Below are positions 24,294 to 35,976 of a stretch of 64,000 nt of DNA, in pieces; positions within the stretch are counted from its first letter, which is position 1; the number at the start of each line of letters is the position of its first letter. The position numbers and the translations under genes are program-made. The DNA lies in assembly GCA_001986395.2 (NCBI GenBank), contig MQVO02000012.1:682001-746000 (forward strand). Reading direction: 5' to 3'. The DNA comes from Irpex lacteus. Taxonomy: Eukaryota; Basidiomycota; Agaricomycetes; Polyporales; Irpicaceae. The notes below the pieces were generated by a model. That model was given only the letters and a program-made list of their open reading frames with translations. It searched no databases and was not told the origin of the DNA.

Positions 24294-25370
24294 ATGGTGA
24301 TACTATCATTCGTAGTCAGCTGCTACGAGCTTGTGACAGAGCCATTCATCCTATGCATCTGCCTTGGCTTCACACTCTGCTTTGTCTTTGCAGCCCCGGC
24401 AGAGGCAGATCGCCTTTTGACACTACTCGTGGCATTCTTCCGGCCGCCCCTCGCAGACTTTCCACAGCTGTGGTCGAGTATCAAGCGCACCTTTGGTGTG
24501 CTTTTAGACCAGCAGCTGGAGGCTATGTCTATCTGTTCTCAACTCGACTCATTCCACACTGCGCTGGTCGAACTCACAAAGCAAGCGAAGTCGGCATCAT
24601 TAGTACGCAAGGAGCACATTATTCGGCAACTGTTCGACATCATGTCCGTGTCACAAGGCTTGAAAGTCGCTCTTCAGCACTACCATTTTGAGACGGATAT
24701 GAGTTCATATCGGTAAATGACAGTTTTTGCTATACTGGCCACACATCTAACTCACAACGTGTCGCGTCACAGTATCATTCAAGTTCACGATCAAGCGTTA
24801 ATCAACCTGCAAGACGCGATAGGTCCGCTTTCTCATCTATACGCCCCTGTGACCCCTCAATCGGAGAGAGCTCGTCGTAACAAATTTGTCCCTTGTTTGG
24901 TTGAGCATCGCCGCTCTGTCCTACGAACATTGACTAAACTTGAATGCTGTTGGTCTCTCTTACACATGTTCGGAGGGAGCATAACTCAGCTCGATTCCAT
25001 AATGGCCGAGACGAATCCCTCACTCCATAATTCCTACTCTTCCAGCGTCTTCAGCAATATGTGGTCACTTCTGTGCGTCGATTTGATTGACGGAAACGGA
25101 GATCATGTCAAGGGATCCCAGGAGGCTCTCTCACAGGGCGCCCTAATAACAATGCGGGAAGGCATCGCGTCGCACCTACTCGCTGGTCGTAATGTTCTGG
25201 AAGAGGCCAGGGGAGTCATTCAGAATCTCCGTGATGGTGGCAGTGTGGACGATGACGAGTTCCGGTATGAGGAAGAGATCAAATGCATAGTAAACGGGAT
25301 AGAGGAGTTGCGTAAGGTAAGGGCGGATTTCCAAGCCAAGCGGTTCGCTCAGCCCCTCCCTTCTCTCTGA
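24294..25370 (+). CDS. Membrane-anchored hypothetical protein X2 (paralogue of X1)
   Basis: Unrecognised family. Exons 24294-24712 and 24773-25370 give 338 residues. The N-terminus is a long hydrophobic segment (MVILSFVVSCYELVTEPFIL continuing into CICLGFTLCFVFAA), then FFRPPLADFPQLWSSIKRTF, which mirrors X1. The shared blocks described under X1 align at the same spacing, and the single intron interrupts the same Arg codon. The remainder is predicted helical, with acidic and basic stretches near the C-terminus (DDDEFRYEEEIKCIVNGIEE). X1 and X2 bracket the four-copy array in the same orientation and opposite to it. I cannot assign a role. A peripheral or inner-leaflet membrane protein with one or two N-terminal helices is the best description. 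Confidence 0.78.
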
Positions 25371-25763
25371 GCCTCTACGGCCACATTCCTTTTCGTCGCG
25401 ATTCAATGAGCTACTTCAGATTTTGTACAAGAACGGCGTCAGGTGTTTTGATTAGAGATGTCGTAGTTTTCCTTCTCAACTGTACCTACCTTACGCCGAC
25501 TGTGTTGACGTAATTCCAAATCTATTTCTTCGTTATTTGTCCACTATAATGCGACTCGTAAAAACACAACACGCCCCATACGTATGTCTGGTATATCAGT
25601 AGAACCACTTCGTATCGGCAGACCACCTAGCCATGTGACGAAAGGCACTTGCCAACCCACATACTTTGTGAGATCTAAATTGTTATTACACTATTCTGTA
25701 CCCTCGCTCTCTTTTTGTACACAGTGAGTCTGCTGTTGTATTAATATTGCAGGTCGCATAAGC
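25371..25763. other. Convergent 3' region of X2 and GMP synthetase
   Basis: 393 bp between the two stop codons. No gene was seen. Confidence 0.6.
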
Positions 25764-27883
25764 TCACAACCACTCGACAGTCTACCAGATTCGTTAGCAC
25801 CGAAATATGAAGTAGATCGGACGTGAAGACTCACAGCAGGAGGCTTCGACGAAATGTCGTATGTAACTCGGTTGATGCCCTCAACCTCGTTCGTGATCCG
25901 CGATGAAATCTTGCGCAGGACTTCCGGCGGGAAAACGTACCAGTCGGCAGTCATGAAGTCCTCAGATGTGACAGCACGCAGCGCAATGACCTAACGCAGC
26001 AAGACATTCAGTTCCGAAATTAATCTCGACAGGTAGGATATATGGGCAGACCTGCTCATATGTCCGTTTGTCACCCATGACACCAACGGCTTTCACTGGC
26101 AAAAGTACAGCGAACGCCTGACTGATCTGGTCGTACAAACCCGCCTTGCGGATCTCCTCGATATAGATGTTGTCCGCTTTCTGAAGGATTTTGACCTGCT
26201 CGCGTGTGACAGGGCCGAGAATTCGGATAGCGAGGCCAGGGCCGGGGAAGGGATGACGCTGGACGAGGTGGGATGGAATGGAAAGGAGACGTCCGAGCGC
26301 GCGCACCTCATCTGATTATCTGGTTTAAACTTCACGATGTACGGATAGGTAGATGACTGCGCACCTTTGAACAGCTCGCGCAAAGGCTCGATGAGCTTCA
26401 ACTTCATATCCTTCAGAAGGCCGCCGACATTGTGATGAGTCTTGATCGTCGCGCTGGGACCCTTGAAGCTGATACTCTCAATGACATCGGGATACAGGGT
26501 TCCCTGAAGCAGCCATTCGATCTTGCCCTTCGCCTCGGCGCCCTTCTTCTCCTCTTCCTCAGCAGCAGCCTCGATCTTCGCGGCCTCCTGCTCGAAGACA
26601 TTGATGAAAGTGTTACCGATGATCTTGCGCTTCTGTTCAGGATCCTCGACGTCCTTCAGACGAGACAAGAAGAGTTCAGAGGCGTCGACGACCGTAAGGT
26701 TGACGCCGAGGTCTTCGTTCAACATCTTGTGTACTTGAGCGCCCTCGTTCAAGCGAAGGACGCCGTTATCAACCATGATAGCGTGGAAGCTACATACATC
26801 ATCAGCTGAGCTATGAGTCGAAGGAGTTTAGAGCCGCTTACCGATCACCAATGGCCTCGTGCATGAGCTTTGCGGCGACTGTGCTATCTACACCACCGCT
26901 GACGGCACCGATAACACGACCTTTAGGTCCACAGATCTGTCGTATCCTGGCAATCTCTTTGCCGATAAACTCTTCCTAACAAGTTGCATGAGCCTCAGCC
27001 ATCCAATTGTCCCTTAAAAGGCCAGCTACATACCATGGTCCAGTTCGTCTTACACTTGCAAATATTGAGCACAAAACGACCAATTACTTGCTTGCCTTGC
27101 GTGGAGTGGGTAACTTCGGCGTGGAACTGAATACCGTAGAACGGCTTTGAGTTGTGGGCGATTGCGGCAAATGGAGCGGTCTTCGTGTTTCCAATTACAT
27201 GGAAGTCCTCCGGTATTTCAGAGAGTTGGTCTCCATGAGACATCCACACCTGTGTAAACGGTTCAGAAAGTAGCTCGACTGTGTTCAAATCGGATGTGTC
27301 ACCTGCATCTCATCTCCAAGACCTTCGAACAGCGCATCAACGCCACTACTTGCACCTTCAAACTTGCGTACTTGTAGCTGAGCGAATCCGTACTCTCGGT
27401 GGTCGCACTTGGTGACTTTGCCCTTCATATTCCATGCCATCTCCTACTTTCGGCTCTACTTGAGTTTCCGCCGAGATCGCGACATAATTTCAACGCACCT
27501 GAAGGCCATAGCAGATTCCCAAGACAGGTACTCCCAATTCAAACACGGCGGGATCCACATGGGGAGCATCGGCATCGTAAACAGAGTAAGGTGAGCCGGA
27601 CAGAATGACTCCTGTATATTCCGTAGCGGTCAGTCGTCAGTTTATTTGCGAGGAGTGGATTTCGTGCAGACCTTTAGGCTTAAACTTGAGGTCTTTAATT
27701 TTTTGGGTGCATGGCATCAATTCAGCATAGACGTTCAATTCACGGCATCGGCGGGTGATAAGATGGCTATACTGCAGAGATGAGCACCTTCAGCCACCGA
27801 AGTACGCTGCATATGACAAAACTGACCTGGGAGCCGAAATCAAGAATAAGAATGGTCTCGAACTGGTCGTGAATTTCGGCCAT
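25764..27883 (-). CDS. GUA1: GMP synthetase (glutamine-hydrolysing)
   Basis: Cytosolic enzyme of guanine nucleotide synthesis. It converts XMP, ATP and glutamine to GMP. The N-terminus [19 protein letters not shown] begins the class-I glutamine amidotransferase domain, whose nucleophile lies in [12 protein letters not shown] and whose His and Glu lie in [12 protein letters not shown]. The ATP-pyrophosphatase loop is [20 protein letters not shown]. The C-terminal dimerisation domain contains [20 protein letters not shown] and ends [17 protein letters not shown], the family's normal C-terminus. Several short introns interrupt it; the last is longer and its acceptor GGTAG precedes the final six codons (TGA at 25764-25766). 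The catalytic residues are intact. It is divergent from the PrpF-like gene, with 508 bp between the start codons. Confidence 0.97.
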
Positions 27884-28391
27884 TGCGAGCAGAGAGGAGG
27901 GGAGATGGTGGAAGATAGGAGGATAGTGGCAGAAAAATTAACTTCACGCCCGAGATAATGAATTATGGGCGTCTATTAAACCGCACGTCCAGTCGCGCTC
28001 TTAATTACGAAGTTCCCACGCTCAGTAGCCTGTTAGAATTCACGATGCTCGCTTGATGTCTCTTACCATCACAATCATCATATTGCTACACAGAAGCCTA
28101 ATGAGAGACTTGTCTCATTCATTGGATGGATTGCTTTCATGTTCAGCGGGAAATGACAGATGACATGCATCAAGTGACCCACGGTAACCACAGATCTTTC
28201 TATATACGGAATCTCCGTACAACCTCCTCCGTCGGACATCCGTAGTACGTATACGGGTTCAACAACCGTGCCTAACTAAGTACCTCTTCCCCGACCATCA
28301 AGTCCCGCACCAAGCCTTGTCATACAGTCGGTAAGAAGCCAGTTTGTTCACTTACGATGCCCAACTGAAAGCCGTATCATGCCAGCAGGTC
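27884..28391. other. Divergent promoter region, GUA1 and PrpF-like gene
   Basis: 508 bp between two divergent start codons. TATATA occurs at 28201-28206, about 190 bp from the PrpF start, too far for a confident core promoter call. Confidence 0.45.
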
Positions 28392-29648
28392 ATGGCCTCA
28401 CTGCTTAGAAGCTGTGTTCAAATTCGACCACCTATTACAGGACGCATTGCCCAATTACCACAGCGTACACGTCTACACAGCCTTGCGTCCAATCCCCTGC
28501 CTGCCTCTTTTCTTAGAGGAGGTACCTCCAAGGGTATCTTCATAAACCGTGATGTATTGCCCGAAGACCGCGTGCATTGGGACCCTATCTTCCTTGGAAT
28601 AATGGGCTCACCCGACCCAGAGCATGGCAGACAGCTGAACGGAATGGGAGGAGGGGTATCTAGTCTGTCGAAGATCTGCGTCGTCGAGAAACCCACGCAG
28701 GCTCAGGCCGACGACGGCATCGACGTCGTCTACACTTTTGTGCAAGTAGGAATACGGGATACCTCCATTGACTATTCTGGTAACTGCGGTAACCTCTCGA
28801 GCATGATAGGCGTCTTTGCCGTCGACGAAGGAATTGGCCATCTGAGGCCTGAACGAGTGGACACATCCCAAGGCGTTGCGACTGTCCGGTCCCTCAATAC
28901 CAACACCAACAAAGTCGTGGAAACTACTTTCCCAGTCGTTGCCGCCTTTGACAGTATTACTCCTGTTCTCGACTTACAGCAAGCTGCTGTTGCCGGCGTC
29001 CCAGGAAAGGCTTCCCAAATCATCCTCGATTTCGTCTCTCCAGCTGGTGCACGCACTGGCAAGTTACTTCCTACCGGCAATCCGGTCGACTACGTAGACA
29101 TCGACGTCTCTGGCACCTCGTCTCGGTTCCGTGTCTCCTTAGTCGACGCGACCAATCCTACGGTATTCATTGCCTCGGAGGATCTACGCTCCGCACTCGG
29201 ACTGACCCCAGACCAAGCCGTCGACTTCCACGACGACCACGTTCGCGGCGTTATGGAGTCCATTCGTCAACGGGGTGCCGTGCTCATGGGGCTAGACCCA
29301 TCAGCTCAAGCGCAACCTAAGATCGCTGCTCTTAGTCCCCCTTCAGCAGACGATACGGACGCAGATATCGTGATTCAAGCTTTCTCCATGGGTGTCTTAC
29401 ACAAGGCTGTACCAATGACGGTTGGTCTGTGTTTGGGCGTCGCGAGCGGTGTCAAGCGTACGCTCGCACACGACATAGTTCAGCGTATCAGACAGGAAAG
29501 ACGCGAGGAGACAGACGACCTCATCACAATGCGACATGCTGGAGGAACTGTTGATGTTGGCTCTCAGTTCGATGCACATGGCAATGTAGTCAGTGCTCGA
29601 GTTGTACGAACTGGCCGTCGGTTGATGAAGGGAGTTGTGTGGTGGTAA
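28392..29648 (+). CDS. PrpF-family isomerase (methylaconitate isomerase-like)
   Basis: Diaminopimelate-epimerase-fold protein. PrpF isomerises 2-methylaconitate in the methylcitrate route, and relatives act on other unsaturated tricarboxylates. A single exon of 418 residues starts MASLLRSCVQIRPPITGRIA, a basic, hydroxylated leader that fits a mitochondrial presequence. An in-frame ATG at 28344 is possible. Family motifs are FLRGGTSKGIFINRDVLPED, GSPDPEHGRQLNGMGGGVSS (the Gly-rich loop), YSGNCGNLSSMIGVFAVDEG with the catalytic-type Cys, and PMTVGLCLGVASGVKRT, with a C-terminal RHAGGTVDVGSQFDAHG. No intron interrupts it, unlike its neighbours of similar size. Substrate specificity cannot be read from the sequence. 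Convergent with XRN1, with 205 bp between the stops. Confidence 0.9.
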   Translation: MASLLRSCVQIRPPITGRIAQLPQRTRLHSLASNPLPASFLRGGTSKGIFINRDVLPEDRVHWDPIFLGIMGSPDPEHGRQLNGMGGGVSSLSKICVVEKPTQAQADDGIDVVYTFVQVGIRDTSIDYSGNCGNLSSMIGVFAVDEGIGHLRPERVDTSQGVATVRSLNTNTNKVVETTFPVVAAFDSITPVLDLQQAAVAGVPGKASQIILDFVSPAGARTGKLLPTGNPVDYVDIDVSGTSSRFRVSLVDATNPTVFIASEDLRSALGLTPDQAVDFHDDHVRGVMESIRQRGAVLMGLDPSAQAQPKIAALSPPSADDTDADIVIQAFSMGVLHKAVPMTVGLCLGVASGVKRTLAHDIVQRIRQERREETDDLITMRHAGGTVDVGSQFDAHGNVVSARVVRTGRRLMKGVVWW

Positions 29649-29853
29649 GAAAGGGGGCACTTCGTTTGTACGAGCAGGAGACAGATTTATTCATGTGCGA
29701 GTTGCCACGAAACGACACAACTACGAGCGACTGTATATTATACATAACTAATGTTGATGGCCCACATTGTCCAATGCAAAGCAACGCGACAGCTAGGAAT
29801 AATACAACATCACGAGTGATATGATCCAAGATATGAAAAAGAGCGGGAAACCC

Positions 29854-32800
29854 TTAAGATGGCACTGCAGGAGCTTGGCCCCTTCCGCCTCTACCTCTAA
29901 ATCCTCTGAAAGGACCTCCGCGGCCACGATCTACGTTGAAGCCACGACCACGGGGAACAAAACCGCCTCGCGGTGCACTTGGACCCCTCGGCACTTGCGG
30001 ATTGAAATCTCCACGGCCTCTGGGAGGCTTGCTTGCCGGTACGCTAGTGTGACCATTGCCGTTAACGTCAGAGCCATCTTGAATTTGGAGCCGTGGTTGC
30101 TGTTGCTGTTGCTGCCAGGAGCCGTGACCACCTCGTCCGGTGCCATTTGGATGGTTGTTGATAGCTCCGCGGCCACGATGGGGATTCGACATTATATGGA
30201 CTTGGCCGCCTTGTGTTTGAGCAGGGCGGAAGCCAGACGCTCCTTGTTGGCCTGGAGGAGCTTGGATAGCAGGATGCGGTCCGCTACGGTGTCTGAACGG
30301 AGAACTGTTCTGCTGCTGCTGCTGGTGGTTCTGCGCAGCATTCGGATTGCTCGACGCAATGAATTGAGGATTGCTGAGGTTCAAGCAAGACGTGAACTCC
30401 ACAGTAGACCCGCGGTACGGCGAGCACCTAGAGTAGTACCGCATGAATAACATAACGATCGTGAAGTAACTAGTGAGCTCACCGGTCGCCAAGGGTGGTA
30501 CCGGTCATGAAGGCAACATCCCACACAACGTCCATGGACTTCGTGTTCAACCCAATGACAACACCTTTGGCTGAAAGAGGTACGGCGCCCGAGTCTTGCA
30601 CCATCGTCACTCGATCTCCTAACGAGAAGCGCTGAGTTTGCAGACGGTACACAGCGTGAGCGGGCTTGAGAACAGCTTGTCGAGGGATGCCTTTGACGAT
30701 GGCCTTCTTGATAACGTCCGTGGACTGCTTGGCAGTGAGACTGTCTGCTAGAGTCTCTATATCCTTCACAGTCTCCTGTGAATACTCTTCTTGTCAGCAT
30801 TGTGATGTCCCATCACTCATGACTCTTACCTTCTTCAACTGGTCGCAGAACAAGGACACCGGCTCAAATGAGCGAACACCCTTGGACTGGAGCCAGTTCT
30901 TGACGTCCTTGATCTTCTGGTCTGCGATATCCTCCGCGTAGATATCAGAAGCACGAGGCATAGCTTACATACGAATATCAGAACTGCTGTAAAATCACGA
31001 TCAAGATAGTAACTCACCGTCAGTGCGCATATTGAGAGCTTTCATAACCTCGGGGAACTTGGCCTTATACTCTTTCAGAAGCTCCACCGCCTTGTCGCTA
31101 AACTCCCAGTGTCTTCCCTCCTTACGCGAGTAGTCGATGACCTTCATGCCCTTGGCGTCGAACTTGATGCTGAGACCTAAGTTTTGCTTCTGACCATCGG
31201 AGGTGAGAACCATGAAGCTTGATGTGACCTTCGCAACCGCCATGCCGGACAGGCCTACGATTTCTGAGACTTCGTAGGAGGGATAATAACGCTGAGATGT
31301 CCGAGTGGAGACAACTTCTCTGAATTTATCGTTCTCTGAAGCGGCATTGGGGAAGAACTACGAAATAGAAGTCAGCGTGAGACATAGATAGATGGACGAA
31401 CACCCTTACGGCCAGGATAATGGACAGTTTATCTTTGGTAGTTTCTGAAACTTGAGCAGCAACGCCATACGCGTGCTCGCCAAGGAAGAATACTTTTGAC
31501 CCCTCAGGGAACTCTTCAGAAAGCGGAGGCGCTGGTCTCTCCTGGTATCGAGGATCTTCAGAACTAACTTCCGTCACTGCCATCTGAACAGCTTGTTCCG
31601 TCTCTTTGTCAAAGCCTTCGTAATCCTTTACAAGGGCCCCGTCGTCCAGACGTTTGAGGCCTAGGTTCAAAGGGAAGTCAATGTTCAATTCGAACCGCAG
31701 GACGGTTGACTCACCTTTTAGTGGACGGACATGAAATAGGACCTCTATGTCGCCGGTCATTACACCACATCTCTTAGAGTAGAAGTTCTCAATTCGCTCG
31801 GCTTTCGACTTCCACGCGCCTAGCCCTTGAGGATGATGAGGGTTCGAAACCACTTTTGCTGGTGACCCGGGGGCGACGACAAGCTTCTCGTACTTGAACA
31901 ACGAATCTGACACAGCGACAACTTTCCCTTCCTGCAGGAACGGCCACCCAATGAAGATACGTTCGCCAATGAACTCGCCAGCGATGTCCTGCACTTTCCT
32001 GTTCTCGTACGGGTTCTGTATGTGAACAACCATGGACTTATTTCGGCTCTCGGATCCGTGAACGTTGACATGATGGAATCCGAGGGACGCGGTGTGCGGC
32101 AGAGTTTGGAGCGAAGGGAATCCGGCCAGAGCGTGCGACCCAAGGAATACACCATCGCACAGACCTTCTACGAGATGCAGTCCATCGAGCGTTGGGAGGT
32201 CGAATGGCTCCATGGTGCATGTGCAGCGGTGCAAGGGTGGGAAGAAGCCAGGAAGCGACGATGGATACACGGTGGGCTCTCCGCTGTTATACGTGAATTT
32301 GGTGGATGTACCATAGCCGTTCCTACTCTTCTCCTCCTTCGTGAGACGGTGTTCCCTAGCTGATAGGCCGTCAATCAAGGTAAGCAGCGTGCATACTATC
32401 AACGTACCAGCCATAGCGTTCAACAGCCGCTTCTCATCAATGAACGGAATCTTCACGATAGCCTCCCACTCTTGCTTCTTGCCGTTCAGATCTTGCTCGA
32501 ATTCGGCAGGATAGAAATCAAGGATGGGCGAGTTCACGTCAACCATGAGATCCCGATACGCCGAGGGGATCAAGTCCATGCTGGCAGCGGGTAACACGCC
32601 CATCAACTGTTCGAAAGGTCTGAAAGGTTTGCCCAACTCGAAATGGAAGGTCATCTTGTCGATGTCCTTGAGATCTACGAAAACACTCAGACAATCTCCA
32701 CACACATGTTCTCTATCCATACTCACCGGATATACGAGGAGCATAGTGGTAGTTATAGAACCAGCCCCACGATGCCACACCACTGTAGTAATAGTGCATA

Positions 32801-35033
32801 ACCCATTGCATGCCCTCCACATAGCGATACGTCAGATCGTGCATCTCCTGAGGATTATCGTAGGAGATTTCGAGTTTGCCCTGGCAGCGAGTGAATTAGA
32901 ATCAGCAAATGGTAAATCACGGATGTAAGACGTACCTTATAATAACCACGCTTCCACTCGTCCATCTTTTCCTTAATCGACTGTTCGTACCGAGCATCAA
33001 AGTCGCCGTCCTTGTCGTCATCAGCAACCTTTGCCTTATCGTACTTGGCCAGCACACGATCAACAGCAATCCTGCTCTCTTCGTCTTCCTCGTCCTCCCA
33101 CTCTTCATCGTCATCTTCCTCCTTAACCTTCCCGTTCTCCCCATTCTCTGGCACTGGTTCATCAAGTTCTCCGGGGAAACGCCAGGTGACCAGATTCTGG
33201 TCCTGCTCGTCATACTCGTCCCACGTTATCGACAAGTGCAAGCTGTCTGCGAGATCGTTGATGAACTTGCGGTCAGCAGCGGGGAAGCTGTTGGGCATGG
33301 TCAAACGCGACTTTCGCTGATGAGCGAGGGAACCGGGTGCACGATGATCCAGGACAAAGGCTTTGACTTGGTCGAAGATGGCTCGTTGACTCCTCGTCAA
33401 CACTGCAGAAAGTTCAGCATCCGACGGTCCATTGCATAGAGGTAATGATCCACGCACCAAGTTTCTGTCGTTTCCGACCCGCCTCCATCTCCTTGACGTG
33501 CTTCGCTTGTTTCCCCTTATACCAGTTCAGATCCGCATACTCCTTCTCAAATACCTCCTGCTCCCATTCGGCCATCTCATTTAAGATGACCTGGAGTCTT
33601 TTCACGTTGATCACTCCGCTCTCATTGATATAGCCCTCTACATAAAGAATTAGGTATGAATTGTGAGGCATTATGAGCATACTTACCGAGCGATGGCAAA
33701 GCTTTCTTGTACACATCAAACAACTTCTCCAAGCCATTCTCGTGTATGTGCAGATCAGGAAGGTTGGGCAAGAAATCGTTTCCAACGAAGACGGCAAGGA
33801 GGATGAAGTCGTCGATGACGCGTTCCAGGTTATATGGGAACGGTAGCACCGGCTCTATATCATGGAACTCGAGGTCGAGATATTCTCGCATTAATGCAAG
33901 GTGTAGAAGGTAGAAGTTGATCGACTCGAGGCTGGCGAAGTTCGACGGTTACGAGTGAGCAAGGAATCTTCAACACCATAGCCGATTGTACACACCTCTG
34001 TTTGCCTTTACTCTTCGACGGTCCGAACTTCACTTCCTCTCGGAGCAAGCAGAAATGAGGGTCGTGGCTGAGCAAACCCAGCATTATCAGGTCGGCGTCG
34101 AGACCGTACAAGCAATGACGAATGTTGGGATCGTAGTCTGGCTGCGCACGCGAAAGACGGATGTATTCCATAATCTTGTGTTCACCTTCTCCCGGAACCT
34201 CGTGGCCCGACAGCACGACGGTGACGTCTCGCCAGTTCGCGTCTTCGGTGATCTTCTTGTTAACGAAGTACCGTAGCTGCTCGGATAGCTTGGCCATGAA
34301 CACCGTTCCTAGCGCAAATAGGATGGGTAACCGGAGCTATAGTCAGAGCATATAACGCACCTGGTGTGATACAATTGCTGTCAAATGCCTTCTCATCTGG
34401 CAGTTTCTCTCCCTTCCTCTCTGCTTTCTCTCTCACTTCCTTGGCCTCCTTCGCAGTACGGAAACGACGGCTACGTTGCTGATTCATCTTCGCACGAGGG
34501 GCAACTCCATCTACGGCCATAAAGAATAGCTTCTTCGGTTTAATCTTGCCAAACAAATGGTCCACATATGCGAAGATCGACGTAAATATTTGCTCTTCTG
34601 ACATGCGGAAATGCGCATCGCCATCGTTCGGATGGGAGCCTACGCGTTTAAGTCAGCGAAGCGCTACACAAGGATTTGTAGGGCTCACAGTTGTGAATGA
34701 TTCCATTGAAGTCGATGTATAAGTTGTCTGGAGTGGGTTGTTCAGTGTATAGCATGGGGGTACGCGTGTCTGTATATGCTAACCGAACTCTGGTATGTGA
34801 TTCTCTTGAATGAGTTGCGACGTCAACGGATATCGCTCCCTGGACTGATTAAGTATATAGAAAGCAATCATATCACAGCCCACTCACGAAATATATCTGA
34901 AGAACTGTCACGCAGCAGGCAGAAACTCAGGATTACGACTCTTGTTCTCAGCGGCACACGCACCTTAGGAATACCTTGACCATATCATCGTCAGGTATAT
35001 CGCGCGTTTTATGTATTTCTATCACTCACCCAT
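29854..35033 (-). CDS. XRN1: 5'-3' exoribonuclease 1 (Xrn1/Kem1)
   Basis: Processive cytoplasmic exonuclease that degrades decapped, 5'-monophosphorylated mRNA. The start is built from three tiny exons (35030-35033, 34964-34974, 34888-34904) joined to one beginning at 34839, giving MGIPKFFRYISERYPLTSQL. The active-site region follows: MAVDGVAPRAKMNQQRSRRF, VVLSGHEVPGEGEHKIMEYI, and CLYGLDADLIMLGLLSHDPH with its acidic residues. Conserved downstream pieces include ILLAVFVGNDFLPNLPDLHI and the long C-terminal SH3-like/KOW-type region (for example FSLGDRVTMVQDSGAVPLSA). The extreme C-terminus is low complexity: Gln runs (encoded at about 30095-30115) and RG/RGG repeats such as GGFVPRGRGFNVDRGRG. 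The stop is TAA at 29854-29856. About a dozen introns lie along the gene. Rat1/Xrn2 is excluded by the overall layout and the RGG tail rather than by a single residue. Confidence 0.96.
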
Positions 35034-35976
35034 GGTTCCTCGAAGAGATCTGAGAAATAATAGTACACCTGAACTTGCGTTGCAAGTCGTCGTACAGGTC
35101 GTGGTGGATGGTGGCGGCAATGATGCTGATGGACTACCGCTTTCGGACAACTTTCTCACGCCAATAACAGGCTCGACGTCGACCGGCGCAAGCCTGAGTC
35201 GATGCTGAGCTTGACTTCCATGATCATCTCATCGTGTGTATTCCCGTGTTGACAATCGTTATGATCACTTCTCAGGTTTGCGCATTGTGAGTTCTTACTG
35301 TACTACTGCTATCAAGTTTGGGGCTAATAATCCACTCAACGCAGAAGGCATATCCCTCAGGCTGCTGTAACACACGTGTAGTTGCTTTTGACGAGAAACG
35401 CAGCATAGACAATCAAAGCTCCGCGAAGCTGGCATTGTGGAATTGCAATGGTCTGTGACATGCACATGCCAGTATGATCACGAGAACAGCGCAATTCGCA
35501 CGACCATTTAGACATTCAGCGGCTCGTGGCAATCTAAGTGCTGAACATACCCATGAGACCGCATCGTGGCCACAATTTCGTCAACAAATTTGCAAAGCGA
35601 AGTACTGATAGATCTGGGAAGAAGGTGAGCGTTATAGGTCCCAAAGTCTCGGATTTGTTCGGTATTGACGATATGTCTTGGAAGGAAGGTCTAGATGATT
35701 GAGTGGTTTTGACGAAAGGATTGCGAGGATAGCATGTCAACCACTAGAGTGCGATACGCGCCTCATAAAAGGCTGATGTATACACGCTCTCAGGCTCTGA
35801 ATGGCTGAGTGGAAAACACGCTCATCACGTGGATCGCGTCATTCCATTGCCTCCTCGCGCAAACTGGTCGCACCCCGATGCGCACTCCAGATAGCAGGAG
35901 TCACTCGCGATAGTATAAAGACCTTGTGATGGGTGTCAGCCATAGATAGGATTTGCGAACTCTGCTATCAGTCGCA
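35034..35976. other. Divergent region between XRN1 and the dioxygenase
   Basis: 943 bp carrying two promoters. Small open frames at 35011-35208 (+) and 35534-35740 (-) have no motifs. The putative TATA of the dioxygenase lies near the right end. Confidence 0.5.
35914..35920 (+). promoter_or_regulatory. Putative TATA box of the dioxygenase gene
   Basis: TATAAAG lies 57 bp upstream of the ATG at 35977. Spacing is typical; inference only. Confidence 0.5.

Noticed and set aside
31326..32822. 498-codon minus-strand frame as a separate gene
   Set aside because: It is exonic XRN1 sequence read through several in-frame introns and belongs to the XRN1 model.
35011..35208. Small plus-strand open frame over the XRN1 start
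   Set aside because: It overlaps the first coding exon and promoter of XRN1 on the other strand and has no motif.
35929..35949. Short upstream ORF before the dioxygenase
   Set aside because: With the TATA at 35914 the transcript probably starts downstream of this ATG.
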